The notes below the pieces were generated by a model. The model made no database searches. It saw only the letters and a program-made list of their open reading frames with translations, and was not told where the DNA came from. A DNA stretch of 64,000 nt from Plasmodium brasilianum. Lineage: Eukaryota > Apicomplexa > Aconoidasida > Haemosporida > Plasmodiidae. The translations under genes were made by a program, and so were the position numbers. Location of the stretch: the NCBI RefSeq assembly GCF_023973825.1, contig NC_090123.1, positions 1,595,501-1,659,500 of the forward strand. Direction: 5' to 3'. Of this stretch, positions 11,727-21,898 are shown piece by piece; position 1 is the first letter of the stretch; each line of letters begins with the position of its first letter.

Positions 11727-12593
11727 ATGCTTGAAATAAAAGATAAAAATGGTAATAAAGTTCAAAAGAGTAACCTGAATGATGAAATAAAAATAATTTT
11801 TACAGATTTAGATGGGACTTTATTAAACAGTGAAAATAAAATTTCTAAATTAAATTTGGAGAGTTTACTAAAAGTAAAAGAGAAGGATGTAAAAATAGTG
11901 TTTGCAACTGGTCGTCCTTTGTACTCTGTTGAAGGAATAATTGATGAAGAACTTAAAAAACATAACATAAATTTAATGCCAGGAATATATTTAAATGGTT
12001 GTGTTACTTATGACCCCAATGGAAAGAGAATTATTGATAATGTTATGAATGATGATATAAAAATGGAAATACATAATTTTTCAAAAAAAGAAAATATATC
12101 ACAATATTTCATATGGTATAATATAGACGCTACTTACTGTTTTTCTATGAACGATTCTATTCGAGAATATATAGAAGTAGAATGTATAACACCAAAGGTG
12201 TTAAGTGAAGAAGAATTTAAAAAATTGACAGTATATAAAGTTTTAATGTGTTTGAGGGAAGATAATTTATCAAACATTTTAAAGTTATGTAAGGAAAAGT
12301 TTTCGCATAAACTTAATGTAGCTAATACTTTTAAGTGTTATATTGAAATGTTTAATTGTAATACAAATAAATTTGAAGGGGTTAAGAAGATATGTAAATT
12401 TTATAACATAAGTTTAAATAATGCTTTATCAATTGGAGATGGAGAGAATGATATGGAGATGTTGGAAGGATTAGCTAATTCAGTAAGTCTGATCAATGCA
12501 TCAAATAAAGTTAAGTCAAGTGCAAAATATATAGCCCCTTCAAATAATGATAATGCCATATTTCATGTGTTAAAGACCTTCTGCAATATATAG
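11727..12593 (+). CDS. HAD1: HAD-superfamily sugar phosphatase, HAD1-like
   Basis: This is a 288-residue single-exon member of the Cof-type (IIB cap) haloacid dehalogenase hydrolases. Motif I is DLDGT (residues 27-31; Asp27 nucleophile, Asp29 acid/base). Motif II is the Thr of FATGRP (Thr61). Motif III is the Lys in NKFEGVKK (Lys215). Motif IV is GDGEND (237-242), which holds magnesium. The cap lies between about 90 and 205. In P. falciparum, HAD1 dephosphorylates sugar phosphates, and its loss raises isoprenoid precursor supply and causes fosmidomycin resistance; a similar role here is inferred from orthology and gene order. All catalytic residues are present and the length is normal for the family. 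The start is the first ATG, preceded by an A-rich context. Confidence 0.88.
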   Translation: MLEIKDKNGNKVQKSNLNDEIKIIFTDLDGTLLNSENKISKLNLESLLKVKEKDVKIVFATGRPLYSVEGIIDEELKKHNINLMPGIYLNGCVTYDPNGKRIIDNVMNDDIKMEIHNFSKKENISQYFIWYNIDATYCFSMNDSIREYIEVECITPKVLSEEEFKKLTVYKVLMCLREDNLSNILKLCKEKFSHKLNVANTFKCYIEMFNCNTNKFEGVKKICKFYNISLNNALSIGDGENDMEMLEGLANSVSLINASNKVKSSAKYIAPSNNDNAIFHVLKTFCNI

Positions 12594-14330
12594 GAGAGGA
12601 TCAAAAGCGGTAGTGCTGCCTGATTCGAGTATGGTATATATATATATACGCATGTGGACATATATTTAGCATAAGATCAAGATAGTATGTGCTACTCGGT
12701 TAAGGCAGGATGTGCTGTTACATTCAGAGGCAATTACTGTATCATAACACCACGGTGTACGGTTACATATGTATGTACATTAAGAAACACGCACCCAACA
12801 TAAGTTGAATGTTAGTAAATTTTAAAACGCACTATTTATCTTTTAATTTTGAATAAACGTAATTAATATTTTATATCAGTTTGATGTAATTACTTTTGAA
12901 CTCTGGCTTTTGTGTTAGATGTTTTTTTATTTATTTACGAATCGTTCTTTCGACAGTCGTACACATATATTAATCGTTCATTTGCTGCGTGCGTATTATC
13001 CATTCACGCATTTATTATTTATTTATGCGTTTATTTATGTAGTTATTTCAGTAAGCACTAGCATGGGTATTATATATATATATATATATATTTATTTATT
13101 TTTTTCCGTTTATTCATTTATTATATGATCTTTTTTCAAGAGGCTTTTCATTTTTCCTCATTCAGTTAATTTTTTTTTTTTTTTTTACAACGGTCAATTT
13201 TGAAGTATCAGTTCACATATGGCAAAAAAACTGCTCCTTTAATTTGTTAAGAAAACATTTTATTTAATAAAATCTTTTTGATCACACGTAGAATATAAAG
13301 GTCAGTGTACACATGAAATTTACATCTCTACGAAGAAGGTACATCGTTGATACTATTTGAATCTATTAATGCATGCAAATGTTTTTATGTATAAAACGTA
13401 TGCGTATTATGTAAATAATTGCACTTATCTATTTAAAGATGTAGTGACATAACGGTATAGCAACGTATCGATGTATCAATTTTTAACTTACAGCATAATA
13501 AAAACAAAACGTAATTTGCATATAACATATGAATACTTTACTTTTATTCATTAAAAAAGACATTTATAGGTATACGCTGAATTATTTTTTATTTAATAAA
13601 ATTATATAAAAGAGCTCCATGATTTTAAGTTTTTCTTTTTTTTTTTTTTTTTTTTTCCTTTTTACATTATTATGAACGATATAAAATTTGGTAAGGTATC
13701 CATATAAACGAAAAGAAAAATAAATAAAAAAAAAAAAAATAAAATAAAGAGAACGATAATGATAGTCATTAAATGTAAACGTAAGAGAAAGAAAAATTTT
13801 CAAAGCGTGTTCAAGGTTCCTATGAATAATTAAAACTGACCAAATAAAAAGAAGAGTTGGTTTAATTTAAAAAAAAAAAAAAAATACCAACATTTTGTGA
13901 AAAATTTTGTTAATAAAAGAAGAATTTATCCTCTTTTCTTTTCTTTTTATTTTTTTTTCCATTTTTATTTACCATTCCTTTTACTTCTTTTCTCTTTTCC
14001 TTTTTTTCTTTCTTATACGCTAGTCCAGCTATATGTAATAACTAGCGAAATAGTGGCAGTTCACAAAGTAATAAGGGGAGAAGGAAAAAAATGACTTAAA
14101 TACACTTCAAGCATTCCAACGAGAAGTTAAAAAGGAAACAACTGTGGTAAGTTATTGGGTAAATGAACGATAAGCGGGAAACTAAGGAGCAGTAAGAAGG
14201 TAGTACCATAGAGGAGGCAGCCAAGGGGAAGAAGCAAAAAGGAACAGGCATTTACCAACTGACCAAACCGCAAGCAGTGCAAACACCGCTAACACCTCTA
14301 GCACTGCTAACGAAGGAGGGCTTGGCAAAG
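12594..14330. other. Intergenic region between HAD1 and the WDR70-like gene
   Basis: The region holds the HAD1 3' UTR on the left and the WDR70-like promoter on the right. It has poly-T and poly-A tracts near 13171-13190, 13637-13656 and 13868-13885. G+C rises over the last 200 bp (about 14100-14330), leading into the coding region and consistent with a 5' UTR. No gene is supported. Confidence 0.55.
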
Positions 14331-16358
14331 ATGAATAACGAGGACGTAGTAGGAGAGGACGAGTACCTAGACGAATTTTCAGATGGAAGTGCCTCAAACG
14401 AATTTTCAACGAACAGCGAAAGTAGCATAGGACAGAGTGACGAGAGAAAGAGGGATAATGAAAAGGGGGATGAACATAATGCACCGTTAGACGAGGGTTT
14501 TGACAAGCAAAGGAGCAAACTAAATTTTGCACTTATGAAGGAGGAAATACTAAATATACATAAGAAAAATATATGTGAAATAAGATCAGTAAGGAAAGGG
14601 AGTACATTAGTTGTGTCAGGAAACGATAACAATGTAAGAATTTATGAATTTAAAAATATGAATAAGTATGAAAAAGGGTATACAAAATTGATAAGTTTAT
14701 CTGAAGGTTCAATTATACAATCTTTAGATGCACAGAATAATATTACATTGATAGCAAATGGAAATAAATGTTATGTATATAATCGAAATTACGAACTAAT
14801 TAAGAATACTATTAGGGGTGATATGTATATTAAGGATGTTAATAAAACGAAAGGGCATACAAGACAAATTAACAGTTGTCGGATTAATCCATCAGAGGAA
14901 AATGTGTTTATAAGTGGTAGTTTAGATAGTACATTAAGGATATGGAATTTAACAAAAAATAATTGTTATGGTATAGATAATGAATTAGTTCATCATCAAT
15001 GTTTGAAAATAGTTAATGAAAAAAATATGATGAATAATAATATTTTATGTAGCGAATTTTGTATGGATGGAAATACAATTATTATAGGCTGTGAGAGTGG
15101 TCAGTTAGAAATAAGAAATAAAATATCAAATGATTATATGTATAGTTATAAAGGTACACATATTATTAAACCAAATGTTTCACATAATAATTATGCTGTA
15201 ATTGATATATTAACTTCTAAAAAAAGGAACCATTATTTTTATACCAGAAGTTTAGATAGCACAGTTAAATATTGGGATAGACGAAATTTAAATATACCAA
15301 TTAATACTATTGAAAATATCAACACAATTGTTCATAAAAGTAATATGTGTTTTTATGATAAGGATGAAAAGTATTTAGTCATTGGTACACAAGAAAAAAA
15401 AATTTCAAAAAAAGAAGAAAATGTTCAAAATGCAAAAAATCAAGCATACGAATATATAGAAAATAGACTAGATTTTGAAGAAGAGAAGACACAAAAGTTG
15501 AAAGATTCAAAAAAAGAATTTCTTACAAATAGTTATATAAAAATATACCAAGGAGATGATGATATGAACAAATTTTTAAATGAAGTGTCTACTGTAAATA
15601 AAACGGAAAAAAATATACATGGAATGATCCAAATATATGATATTACTACTAATACTTTTGATTTGATATATAAAAAATATTATGAACATTCAGGTATTAT
15701 ATGTGTTCATTATGATGAATATATAAAACACCTATTTTTAGGTACCACTGATGGAAAATGCTTCATATATTATGATCATAATTCAAAAAATGGAGTCCTA
15801 GAATATATAAACAAAGGCGCAAAAAGAAAAGAACAAGAAGTAAAAGAAAAAAATAATTCTTTTTATATGAATACTGAACATATATACAATTTGGATAATT
15901 TGCCCAAAGAAATTGAAATAACCCATTCTGGAAAAGTTTTAATCAAAAAACATAACAAAAAGAACAAGTTGAACCCAACTATTAATGCTCTTAACTCAAA
16001 TGCTTATGAAAGGAAGAGACAGGTGAACCCGTATTCCAAATTCATAGTTGACGTAAAGCAGAATAGTGGTGAGCGTATGGACGAAATACAGAAAGGTGAG
16101 CTAGCGAGAGAACATACGGATGAGGAAGAAAATATTGTCGACCTTCTACGAAAAAGGGAATTAAATAAGCAGGGAGATGATTATTTTATGAAGGCTTACA
16201 AATATACTCAGCCGAACAAGATAATTGACTATTCCTCAGGAGAAGAACAGGAATACTCGAAAATTTTGAAAAAACCCAAGTGCCCGCAATGTGGAGTTAA
16301 AAACTGTGTGTGTGGGTACATGCAAGGTCTGGGGAGAAAAACAGGGAGCAATAAATGA
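14331..16358 (+). CDS. WD40-repeat protein, WDR70 / gastrulation-defective-1 homologue
   Basis: The protein has 675 residues in a single exon. The N-terminus is acidic and Ser-rich (about 1-60), followed by a WD40 propeller from about residue 75 to 500. Characteristic WDR70-like stretches are visible. GDMYIKDVNKTKGHT marks the blade start, SGSLDSTLRIWNL and SLDSTVKYWDRRNLNIP are typical blades, and LGTTDGKCFIYYDHNSKNG occurs near the end. The tail carries NPYSKF, then TQPNKIIDYSSGEEQ, and finishes with CPQCGVKNCVCGY, a Cys-rich end that may bind zinc. In other eukaryotes WDR70 is nuclear and linked to splicing and DNA-damage chromatin work. A splicing link would fit its convergent neighbour CDC5. 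I use the ATG at 14331; the upstream open sequence has no ATG. Confidence 0.75.
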   Translation: MNNEDVVGEDEYLDEFSDGSASNEFSTNSESSIGQSDERKRDNEKGDEHNAPLDEGFDKQRSKLNFALMKEEILNIHKKNICEIRSVRKGSTLVVSGNDNNVRIYEFKNMNKYEKGYTKLISLSEGSIIQSLDAQNNITLIANGNKCYVYNRNYELIKNTIRGDMYIKDVNKTKGHTRQINSCRINPSEENVFISGSLDSTLRIWNLTKNNCYGIDNELVHHQCLKIVNEKNMMNNNILCSEFCMDGNTIIIGCESGQLEIRNKISNDYMYSYKGTHIIKPNVSHNNYAVIDILTSKKRNHYFYTRSLDSTVKYWDRRNLNIPINTIENINTIVHKSNMCFYDKDEKYLVIGTQEKKISKKEENVQNAKNQAYEYIENRLDFEEEKTQKLKDSKKEFLTNSYIKIYQGDDDMNKFLNEVSTVNKTEKNIHGMIQIYDITTNTFDLIYKKYYEHSGIICVHYDEYIKHLFLGTTDGKCFIYYDHNSKNGVLEYINKGAKRKEQEVKEKNNSFYMNTEHIYNLDNLPKEIEITHSGKVLIKKHNKKNKLNPTINALNSNAYERKRQVNPYSKFIVDVKQNSGERMDEIQKGELAREHTDEEENIVDLLRKRELNKQGDDYFMKAYKYTQPNKIIDYSSGEEQEYSKILKKPKCPQCGVKNCVCGYMQGLGRKTGSNK

Positions 16359-16649
16359 GCGTCAAAAAATGGATGGACAACAGAAACAAAATAATTTTCT
16401 TAAAATTACGGACTATTAATTTGAACGGATCTCAGCCACCAGTTTGCATATGTGTGCACTTCATAATGTATGATGGACGCATGTACACGTAACACTATTC
16501 GCACATTACACATAACAAACATTTTGTTGCACCCGAAATGCATGACTTATGAAGTATTTTCAAGAAGTCATTCAGTTATACAAAAAATAAAAAAAAAAAA
16601 AAAAAAGTACTAAAAAGGTGTGTAAATTATGCACATAAGGGCTAAGCGT
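16359..16649. other. Short convergent intergenic region
   Basis: Only 291 bp separate the stop codons of the WDR70-like and CDC5 genes. The main feature is a poly-A tract near 16587-16605. Overlapping 3' UTRs on opposite strands are likely. Confidence 0.6.
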
Positions 16650-19469
16650 TCAATGTCCGTTGCTCATTTGAATTACGGTACATTTACCGCTTACTTGCAC
16701 CACTTGCTTACACTGCTCCTTCAGCTGTACATTGCATTCCAGCAATTCGGAGTACAACTTTTGCAAGGATTTATGGTACTCTATTTCTTTTTTGGTTTCC
16801 TCCTTTTCTTCCTTAATCCTCTCGAGGGCGTGCTTTTTTTCGTTTTCGTATAAGGCGTTTAATGCATCTTTTTCATTTATGCAATTAATATATGAATTAA
16901 AAAGAGAGTCAAATGATTTTTTATAACCTTTAATTTTTAACACATATCCCTTAGTGTAAATATCATATTTGTTTTCTAATTTTTTATATATTTCCATATT
17001 TTTTTGAATAAAACTTCTCAGCTTTTCACATCTGTATTTGTAATTAGCTTTTATATCAGCTTCGTTCATATATTCAACAAATGTGTACAAATTTTTTGAA
17101 GGACAAAAAATTATGCCGTCATTAATTCTTTTCCACATATCTACACTGTCTTCTTCACAATACTGCATATTGTGCTCATTCGAGATTGGCATAATTCTTT
17201 TTTCATCATCACGTGTATTATGTGTATTATGTGTATCATGTGTATCATGTGCTTCACATACATCATGTACAGCACGGTCTTCATCTCGGTCATTAACTCT
17301 ATCTTGAGCACCTCCCATATTGGTAATTCTAATCAACGAATCATTCGCCTTCCCCCCAATGTGAACTTCTTCCATCTCATGGTTAATCGAATCAATGGCT
17401 TGCTGCATATATGTGCTGTCGATATCACTGAGAGGTACTTGGTTCTGAATAGGAGTGCTGTTTTTTATGGGATAATTATACATATCATTTTTAATTAGTA
17501 ATGTCATTTCGTCCTGTACCAACTGCTCCAGCTTTTTCGAATCATTTTGTAACATATTAGTAAATAGATTAATTTTATTTAAAAAGTAAGGTCTTGGAAG
17601 ATTCCATCTAACAATTTTATTTTGTTTATTAAATTTTTCTTTCTGTTGTAAATATTCCTGCATTTTTTTTTCTCTATCTATATCTTGAATATCTTTTTCT
17701 AAACTTGCTTCTTCATTTTCGTCCATGTTTTGACCATTCACTACATCCTCTTCTTGTGGCATTTGTAGTTCTATTACATTAGTTTCCTTTGGCAAATTTG
17801 CTAGTGATGCTTTTATAAGTAATTTTGCTCTGTCAATTTTTTCTTCATAATTATCATCATAGAAGTCACTCAGTAAAGAGTTGTTATGAATTAGTGAGTT
17901 ATTATTATTCGGACGTTTATATGACATAATTGATCTTGCATACTGACTAATATTTCCTTTAAAACTTTTTATATCGGTAATAATTACATTTTTAATTAAT
18001 TCCTTTTCGTTCTTATTTACCTGTTCATCATTTATCTTTTTGTTTTTTTCTACTTCTTCTTTTACCTGTTTTACATTATCTCTAATAATTATGTTGGTAT
18101 TATCTGTAGGAGAAAAATAATCAGCTTGGTTAGTATAGCCATTAGTACTATCACAATGATATAACTGTTCATATTCCTGTGGTTCCATTGCTTCATTGTT
18201 CACTCCTATAAGTGGATCATTGATATTTCTAGAAATAATGTTTTGTGCTGCTTGCTGTATACTTAGGTCTAACTTACTTGAAAATGCAATGGATCTATTG
18301 TAAAAATTTGTTCCAATAGAGGAGAATTTATCTCTATCGTTCAGAATATATACCGAATTTGTTAAGCTCGGAAGTATATTATTAATGGGTACAATACCAC
18401 CACTATACTCATTAGCATTATTATTATTATTACTATTATTATAATTATCATTATTTTCTTTAATAATTTGGTTGAATGAAGCTGCTTCTTTATTTATTTG
18501 AATAATTTCTTCCAACTCACTTTCATTCAAAATTGGTTCAGGTAAATTTAGTCGAACTCGCTTTCTTAAATGGCTAAGTTCGTTAAATTGCTTGTCATAA
18601 TTATCAATAGCGGACAACAGATTCTGTTCTTCATTCATTCTTTTTCCTTTACTTGTACCTTTTCCTTTTTCCTTTTTATTTCCATCCTTGTCGTACTGTG
18701 TAGACTCATTTATATTTTCGACTTCCATAGATTTAATACTTTTAATTTTTTTATTATTTTGTTCATTCACATCTTCAATATCTTGTTCCTCGCTTACATC
18801 AAAAAATCCCTTCGGTGGTTTTCTTTCAAATAATATTTCCTTCACATGGTCAATTTTATTTTTGTCATTTTTTCTATAATTTAAGGAAGTAATACCAGCA
18901 GCCTTTAGTTCTCTTTTTTTTTGTAATAATGCTAATCGTCTAGCTTGTTCTAATTGTTTTTCTCTTGCTTTTCTTTTTGCTTTTTTCCCTTTCGTGTTTG
19001 CAAGTCTAGCTTTTGCCTCTGCAAGCATTTCTTTCTCATCTTCATCCATGTCAACAGGGTCTGCTCGTGCAGGTCTTGTCTCAGGTGCTGGGTCAATTTC
19101 ACCAGGTCTTAGACGCCTTAAATTTTTATTCTTATCATGTACCTTTCCTTCAGCTTCATCAAGTAGATACTCATAATGCTCTAAACATTGTTGAGCTGTT
19201 CTACCTACAACAGGGGCAATTGTTCTCCACTGGGTAGGGAATAGTTTAGCTAAATGCAAAAGTTTCTCTTCTTCTTCTTTGCTCCATTCTGTTTTTTTAA
19301 CTGATGGATCTAACCATTCATACCAACGAGCCTTACACTGTTTAGCTGATTTTCGGACTAGTAGTGAAGCAACCCTTGACCAGTTGTTCAGTCCGTATTT
19401 CATCACAGCCGCCTTCAGCACTTCATCCTCGCAGTTCTTCCATATGCCCCCCTTTATCTGAATTCGCAT
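16650..19469 (-). CDS. CDC5: Cell division cycle 5-like (CDC5) Myb-domain splicing factor
   Basis: CDC5/Cef1 is a core component of the spliceosomal Prp19 (NineTeen) complex. The 939-residue protein begins MRIQIKGG, close to the canonical CDC5 start. Two Myb repeats (about 1-55 and 56-108) contain near-universal stretches such as KSAKQCKARWYEWLDPS and LFPTQWRTIAP, with the usual Trp spacing. A basic region around 160-200 (KKAKRKAREKQLEQAR) resembles a nuclear localisation signal. The middle is Asn-rich and disordered. The C-terminal 150 residues are a charged coiled coil (KKHALERIKEEKEETKKEIE). A short His-Asp-Thr run (THDTHNTHNT) lies near residue 750. Only the Myb domain and coiled coil are strongly conserved; the rest is longer than in yeast or human, as is usual in Plasmodium. 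Confidence 0.93.
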   Translation of the reverse strand: MRIQIKGGIWKNCEDEVLKAAVMKYGLNNWSRVASLLVRKSAKQCKARWYEWLDPSVKKTEWSKEEEEKLLHLAKLFPTQWRTIAPVVGRTAQQCLEHYEYLLDEAEGKVHDKNKNLRRLRPGEIDPAPETRPARADPVDMDEDEKEMLAEAKARLANTKGKKAKRKAREKQLEQARRLALLQKKRELKAAGITSLNYRKNDKNKIDHVKEILFERKPPKGFFDVSEEQDIEDVNEQNNKKIKSIKSMEVENINESTQYDKDGNKKEKGKGTSKGKRMNEEQNLLSAIDNYDKQFNELSHLRKRVRLNLPEPILNESELEEIIQINKEAASFNQIIKENNDNYNNSNNNNNANEYSGGIVPINNILPSLTNSVYILNDRDKFSSIGTNFYNRSIAFSSKLDLSIQQAAQNIISRNINDPLIGVNNEAMEPQEYEQLYHCDSTNGYTNQADYFSPTDNTNIIIRDNVKQVKEEVEKNKKINDEQVNKNEKELIKNVIITDIKSFKGNISQYARSIMSYKRPNNNNSLIHNNSLLSDFYDDNYEEKIDRAKLLIKASLANLPKETNVIELQMPQEEDVVNGQNMDENEEASLEKDIQDIDREKKMQEYLQQKEKFNKQNKIVRWNLPRPYFLNKINLFTNMLQNDSKKLEQLVQDEMTLLIKNDMYNYPIKNSTPIQNQVPLSDIDSTYMQQAIDSINHEMEEVHIGGKANDSLIRITNMGGAQDRVNDRDEDRAVHDVCEAHDTHDTHNTHNTRDDEKRIMPISNEHNMQYCEEDSVDMWKRINDGIIFCPSKNLYTFVEYMNEADIKANYKYRCEKLRSFIQKNMEIYKKLENKYDIYTKGYVLKIKGYKKSFDSLFNSYINCINEKDALNALYENEKKHALERIKEEKEETKKEIEYHKSLQKLYSELLECNVQLKEQCKQVVQVSGKCTVIQMSNGH

Positions 19470-21898
19470 TTTCCTACCTTTAGGTTAGACGTAGCAAATT
19501 AGCATGTTAATAGGTTAGAAGTTTAACCGTTCAACTAGTTACAAAATTAGCCGATTTGCAGGTTAGACGCTTGATTACGTGCTAATTTTTCAGCTTTCTT
19601 TTCCCTCTAACGAATTTTAGCTTGGCTCCTGTATCTCGATCTATTAGAAAGCTCTTGTTTTATTCTTCTTTTCAATTCTTATCACCCTCTTATCTATTAT
19701 AATAGCTTATTGTCTTCTAGTTACGCATGATACTGCCAATTTTTCTCTTTTGTTATACGCAATATGATGATTTTTCTATATCTCTTTCTTCATTATTCAG
19801 TCTTACTCTCTATTTGTTACCTTTATTATATTTTTATATGAATAGTTTAAACACTATATTGGTAAAAAAAAAAAGTACAATCGCTACAACTGCCAACTGG
19901 AAGCATATCACTTTGGAAAAATTATCTTCCATAAAATATGCTATACATAGGATTTCACACTTATTAATTTTGCTGTCCTACTGAACGGTTTTTCATATTA
20001 ACTCCTTTAAATGTTTGTCCTTTATACTTGTTTGTACAGAAATATTAAGTATAAATTAATACAATTTTTCTTAAAATATAATTTTCCTTATGAATACGAA
20101 CACTACCATATCTTCAAATCGCTGAATGGTTCATTTAAATGCTGTTACAAGGTTAGGATGTTTTAATATTATGTTACTTTTATATATTACATTTAAAAGT
20201 TGGCGGAAGACAATTAAAATTCACAAAAAAGAAAAAAAAAAAAAAAAAAACTAAATAAAACAACGCCGAATAAAACTACAGCATAAAATTGAAAACATTA
20301 ATTCATAGAAGTATCAGTTCCTTTTCCTTTTTTTTTTTCTTTTATTAAATCGAAAAAATTAAGAGAAAGGGAAAAAAAATTTTCTCGCTAAAATAGGTCA
20401 TCATACATTTATTTTTAGCATAATTTTATATCTCCTTATATTTGCTTTTCACTTTATGTTTATCACGTAATATTTTTAACATCTCACTCGCATTTTCTAC
20501 GTAAACATAGGAACATATATATATATATAAGTATATGAATTTATATATAAATGTATGTATATGTACATATATATATATAATACGCGTATATACATACTTC
20601 ATGTATATATGCGTATAATTTTTCTTCCCGTTGGAAAAATTATTAAGCCAAATTTTACGAACAATATTAGTTACTGTTTGTGAAAACATATTAAGAGAAC
20701 ATAACTGCTAACCCGTTTAGCATGTTATAATAATATTCTTTTTTAATTTGGAAAAAAAAAAAAAAAAAGGGAAGAAAATAACAAAATTCAAAGAGGTTTT
20801 CATGAAGGCGTAATTAACAAGCCGAGTACGAAACATACATATGGTATTTATATATATGTATACTCGTTTACATGTATGTTTGTATATGTTTGCATTTCGA
20901 CCTGCGTACCACTTGTGTATATTTTTTATTTTGTGAATTATCTGCAAACGATGCGAAAAATTTTTAAAAAATTTCTTGCTCACATAATTTTTTATTGTAT
21001 ATGTAAAAAAATATAGTTATTGCTAAGTTGTTATTAAATTTATTTAAAAATTAAATAGTTTGTTATGAGAAAAAGTTTTTTGATTTGCCTTTTTCTTGCT
21101 CCTCATTTTAGTAACCTTTAATTAATTTTTTTTTAAATCATTTTACCATCATTCTTTTTTATAGTATAGTATCTTTTTTTCCGCACTAAAATATAAGCCA
21201 TAAATAAAAAGTTAAATGCTTGAACATTTTGAAATATTGCCCATGTTTTTCCTTAGATTATATTTTATATTATATCGTTTGGTTAAATATACTTATGTAC
21301 AGTATAATACATATATGTATATATTATATATACATATAGATATATATGTAAATATACGTACATATTATATGTACATACCATACGTCGTAAAAGTGAAGGA
21401 TGCTCGTAACCGGGCAAAGATCAAGGAAGTGAAACCATAAATCAAAGTAGTAAATAGAAAAGCAGGGAACATTAATACCACGATTTTTTGAATTATGTAA
21501 CTGGAAAATATAGGTGAAATAGGGAAAGAGAAGGAAAGGTTTACATATGTATAAATATTTATGTATATGTATGTATGCATATATATATATACAAATATAT
21601 TTTCACTGTTCTATTACTTTGTAAAAAGGGCGGAGACCATATACCAAACTTATTAGTTAGTTGTTCATTATTATTATTTAATATCTGCAATATAACAAAA
21701 ATAAGAAGAATAAAAAAAAAAAAAAAATATGTTACAGCAATTAAATTTTTTAAAAAAGAAGTATGCTACAGGAATCAAAATTTTTTAATAAAAAATATGC
21801 TACAAGGATTAAAATTTAAAAAAAAAAAAAATATGCTAGAGCAGTCAATCTTTTTTTTTTTTTGTTTTTTTTTTTTTTTTTTCAAAATATAACAAATA
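19470..21898. promoter_or_regulatory. Divergent intergenic region between CDC5 and BDP1
   Basis: This is a 2.4-kb region from which both neighbours are transcribed outward. The first 500 bp next to CDC5 are comparatively G+C rich and probably its 5' UTR. A plus-strand open frame at 19727-19984 is hydrophobic and not supported as a gene. A degenerate roughly 36-bp repeat array sits directly before BDP1 (21720-21845). The long T tract ending about 20 bp before the BDP1 ATG is typical of Plasmodium leaders. Confidence 0.55.
21720..21845 (+). repeat. Degenerate ~36-bp direct repeat upstream of BDP1
   Basis: Four copies of an A-rich unit built on ATATGCTACAGGAATCAAAA occur near 21727, 21762, 21797 and 21830. 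They vary as gttacagcaatta, gctacaggaatca, gctacaaggatta and gctagagcagtca. A-rich spacers separate the copies, and the array ends 55-60 bp before the start codon. Confidence 0.7.

Noticed and set aside
14182..14632. Minus-strand frames of 116 and 126 codons opposite the WDR70-like start
   Set aside because: They are the complement of the acidic Ser-rich coding region, with no family resemblance.
19727..19984. 85-codon hydrophobic plus-strand frame upstream of CDC5
   Set aside because: T-rich composition explains its hydrophobicity; it lies in the likely CDC5 leader and has no recognisable domain or splice context.
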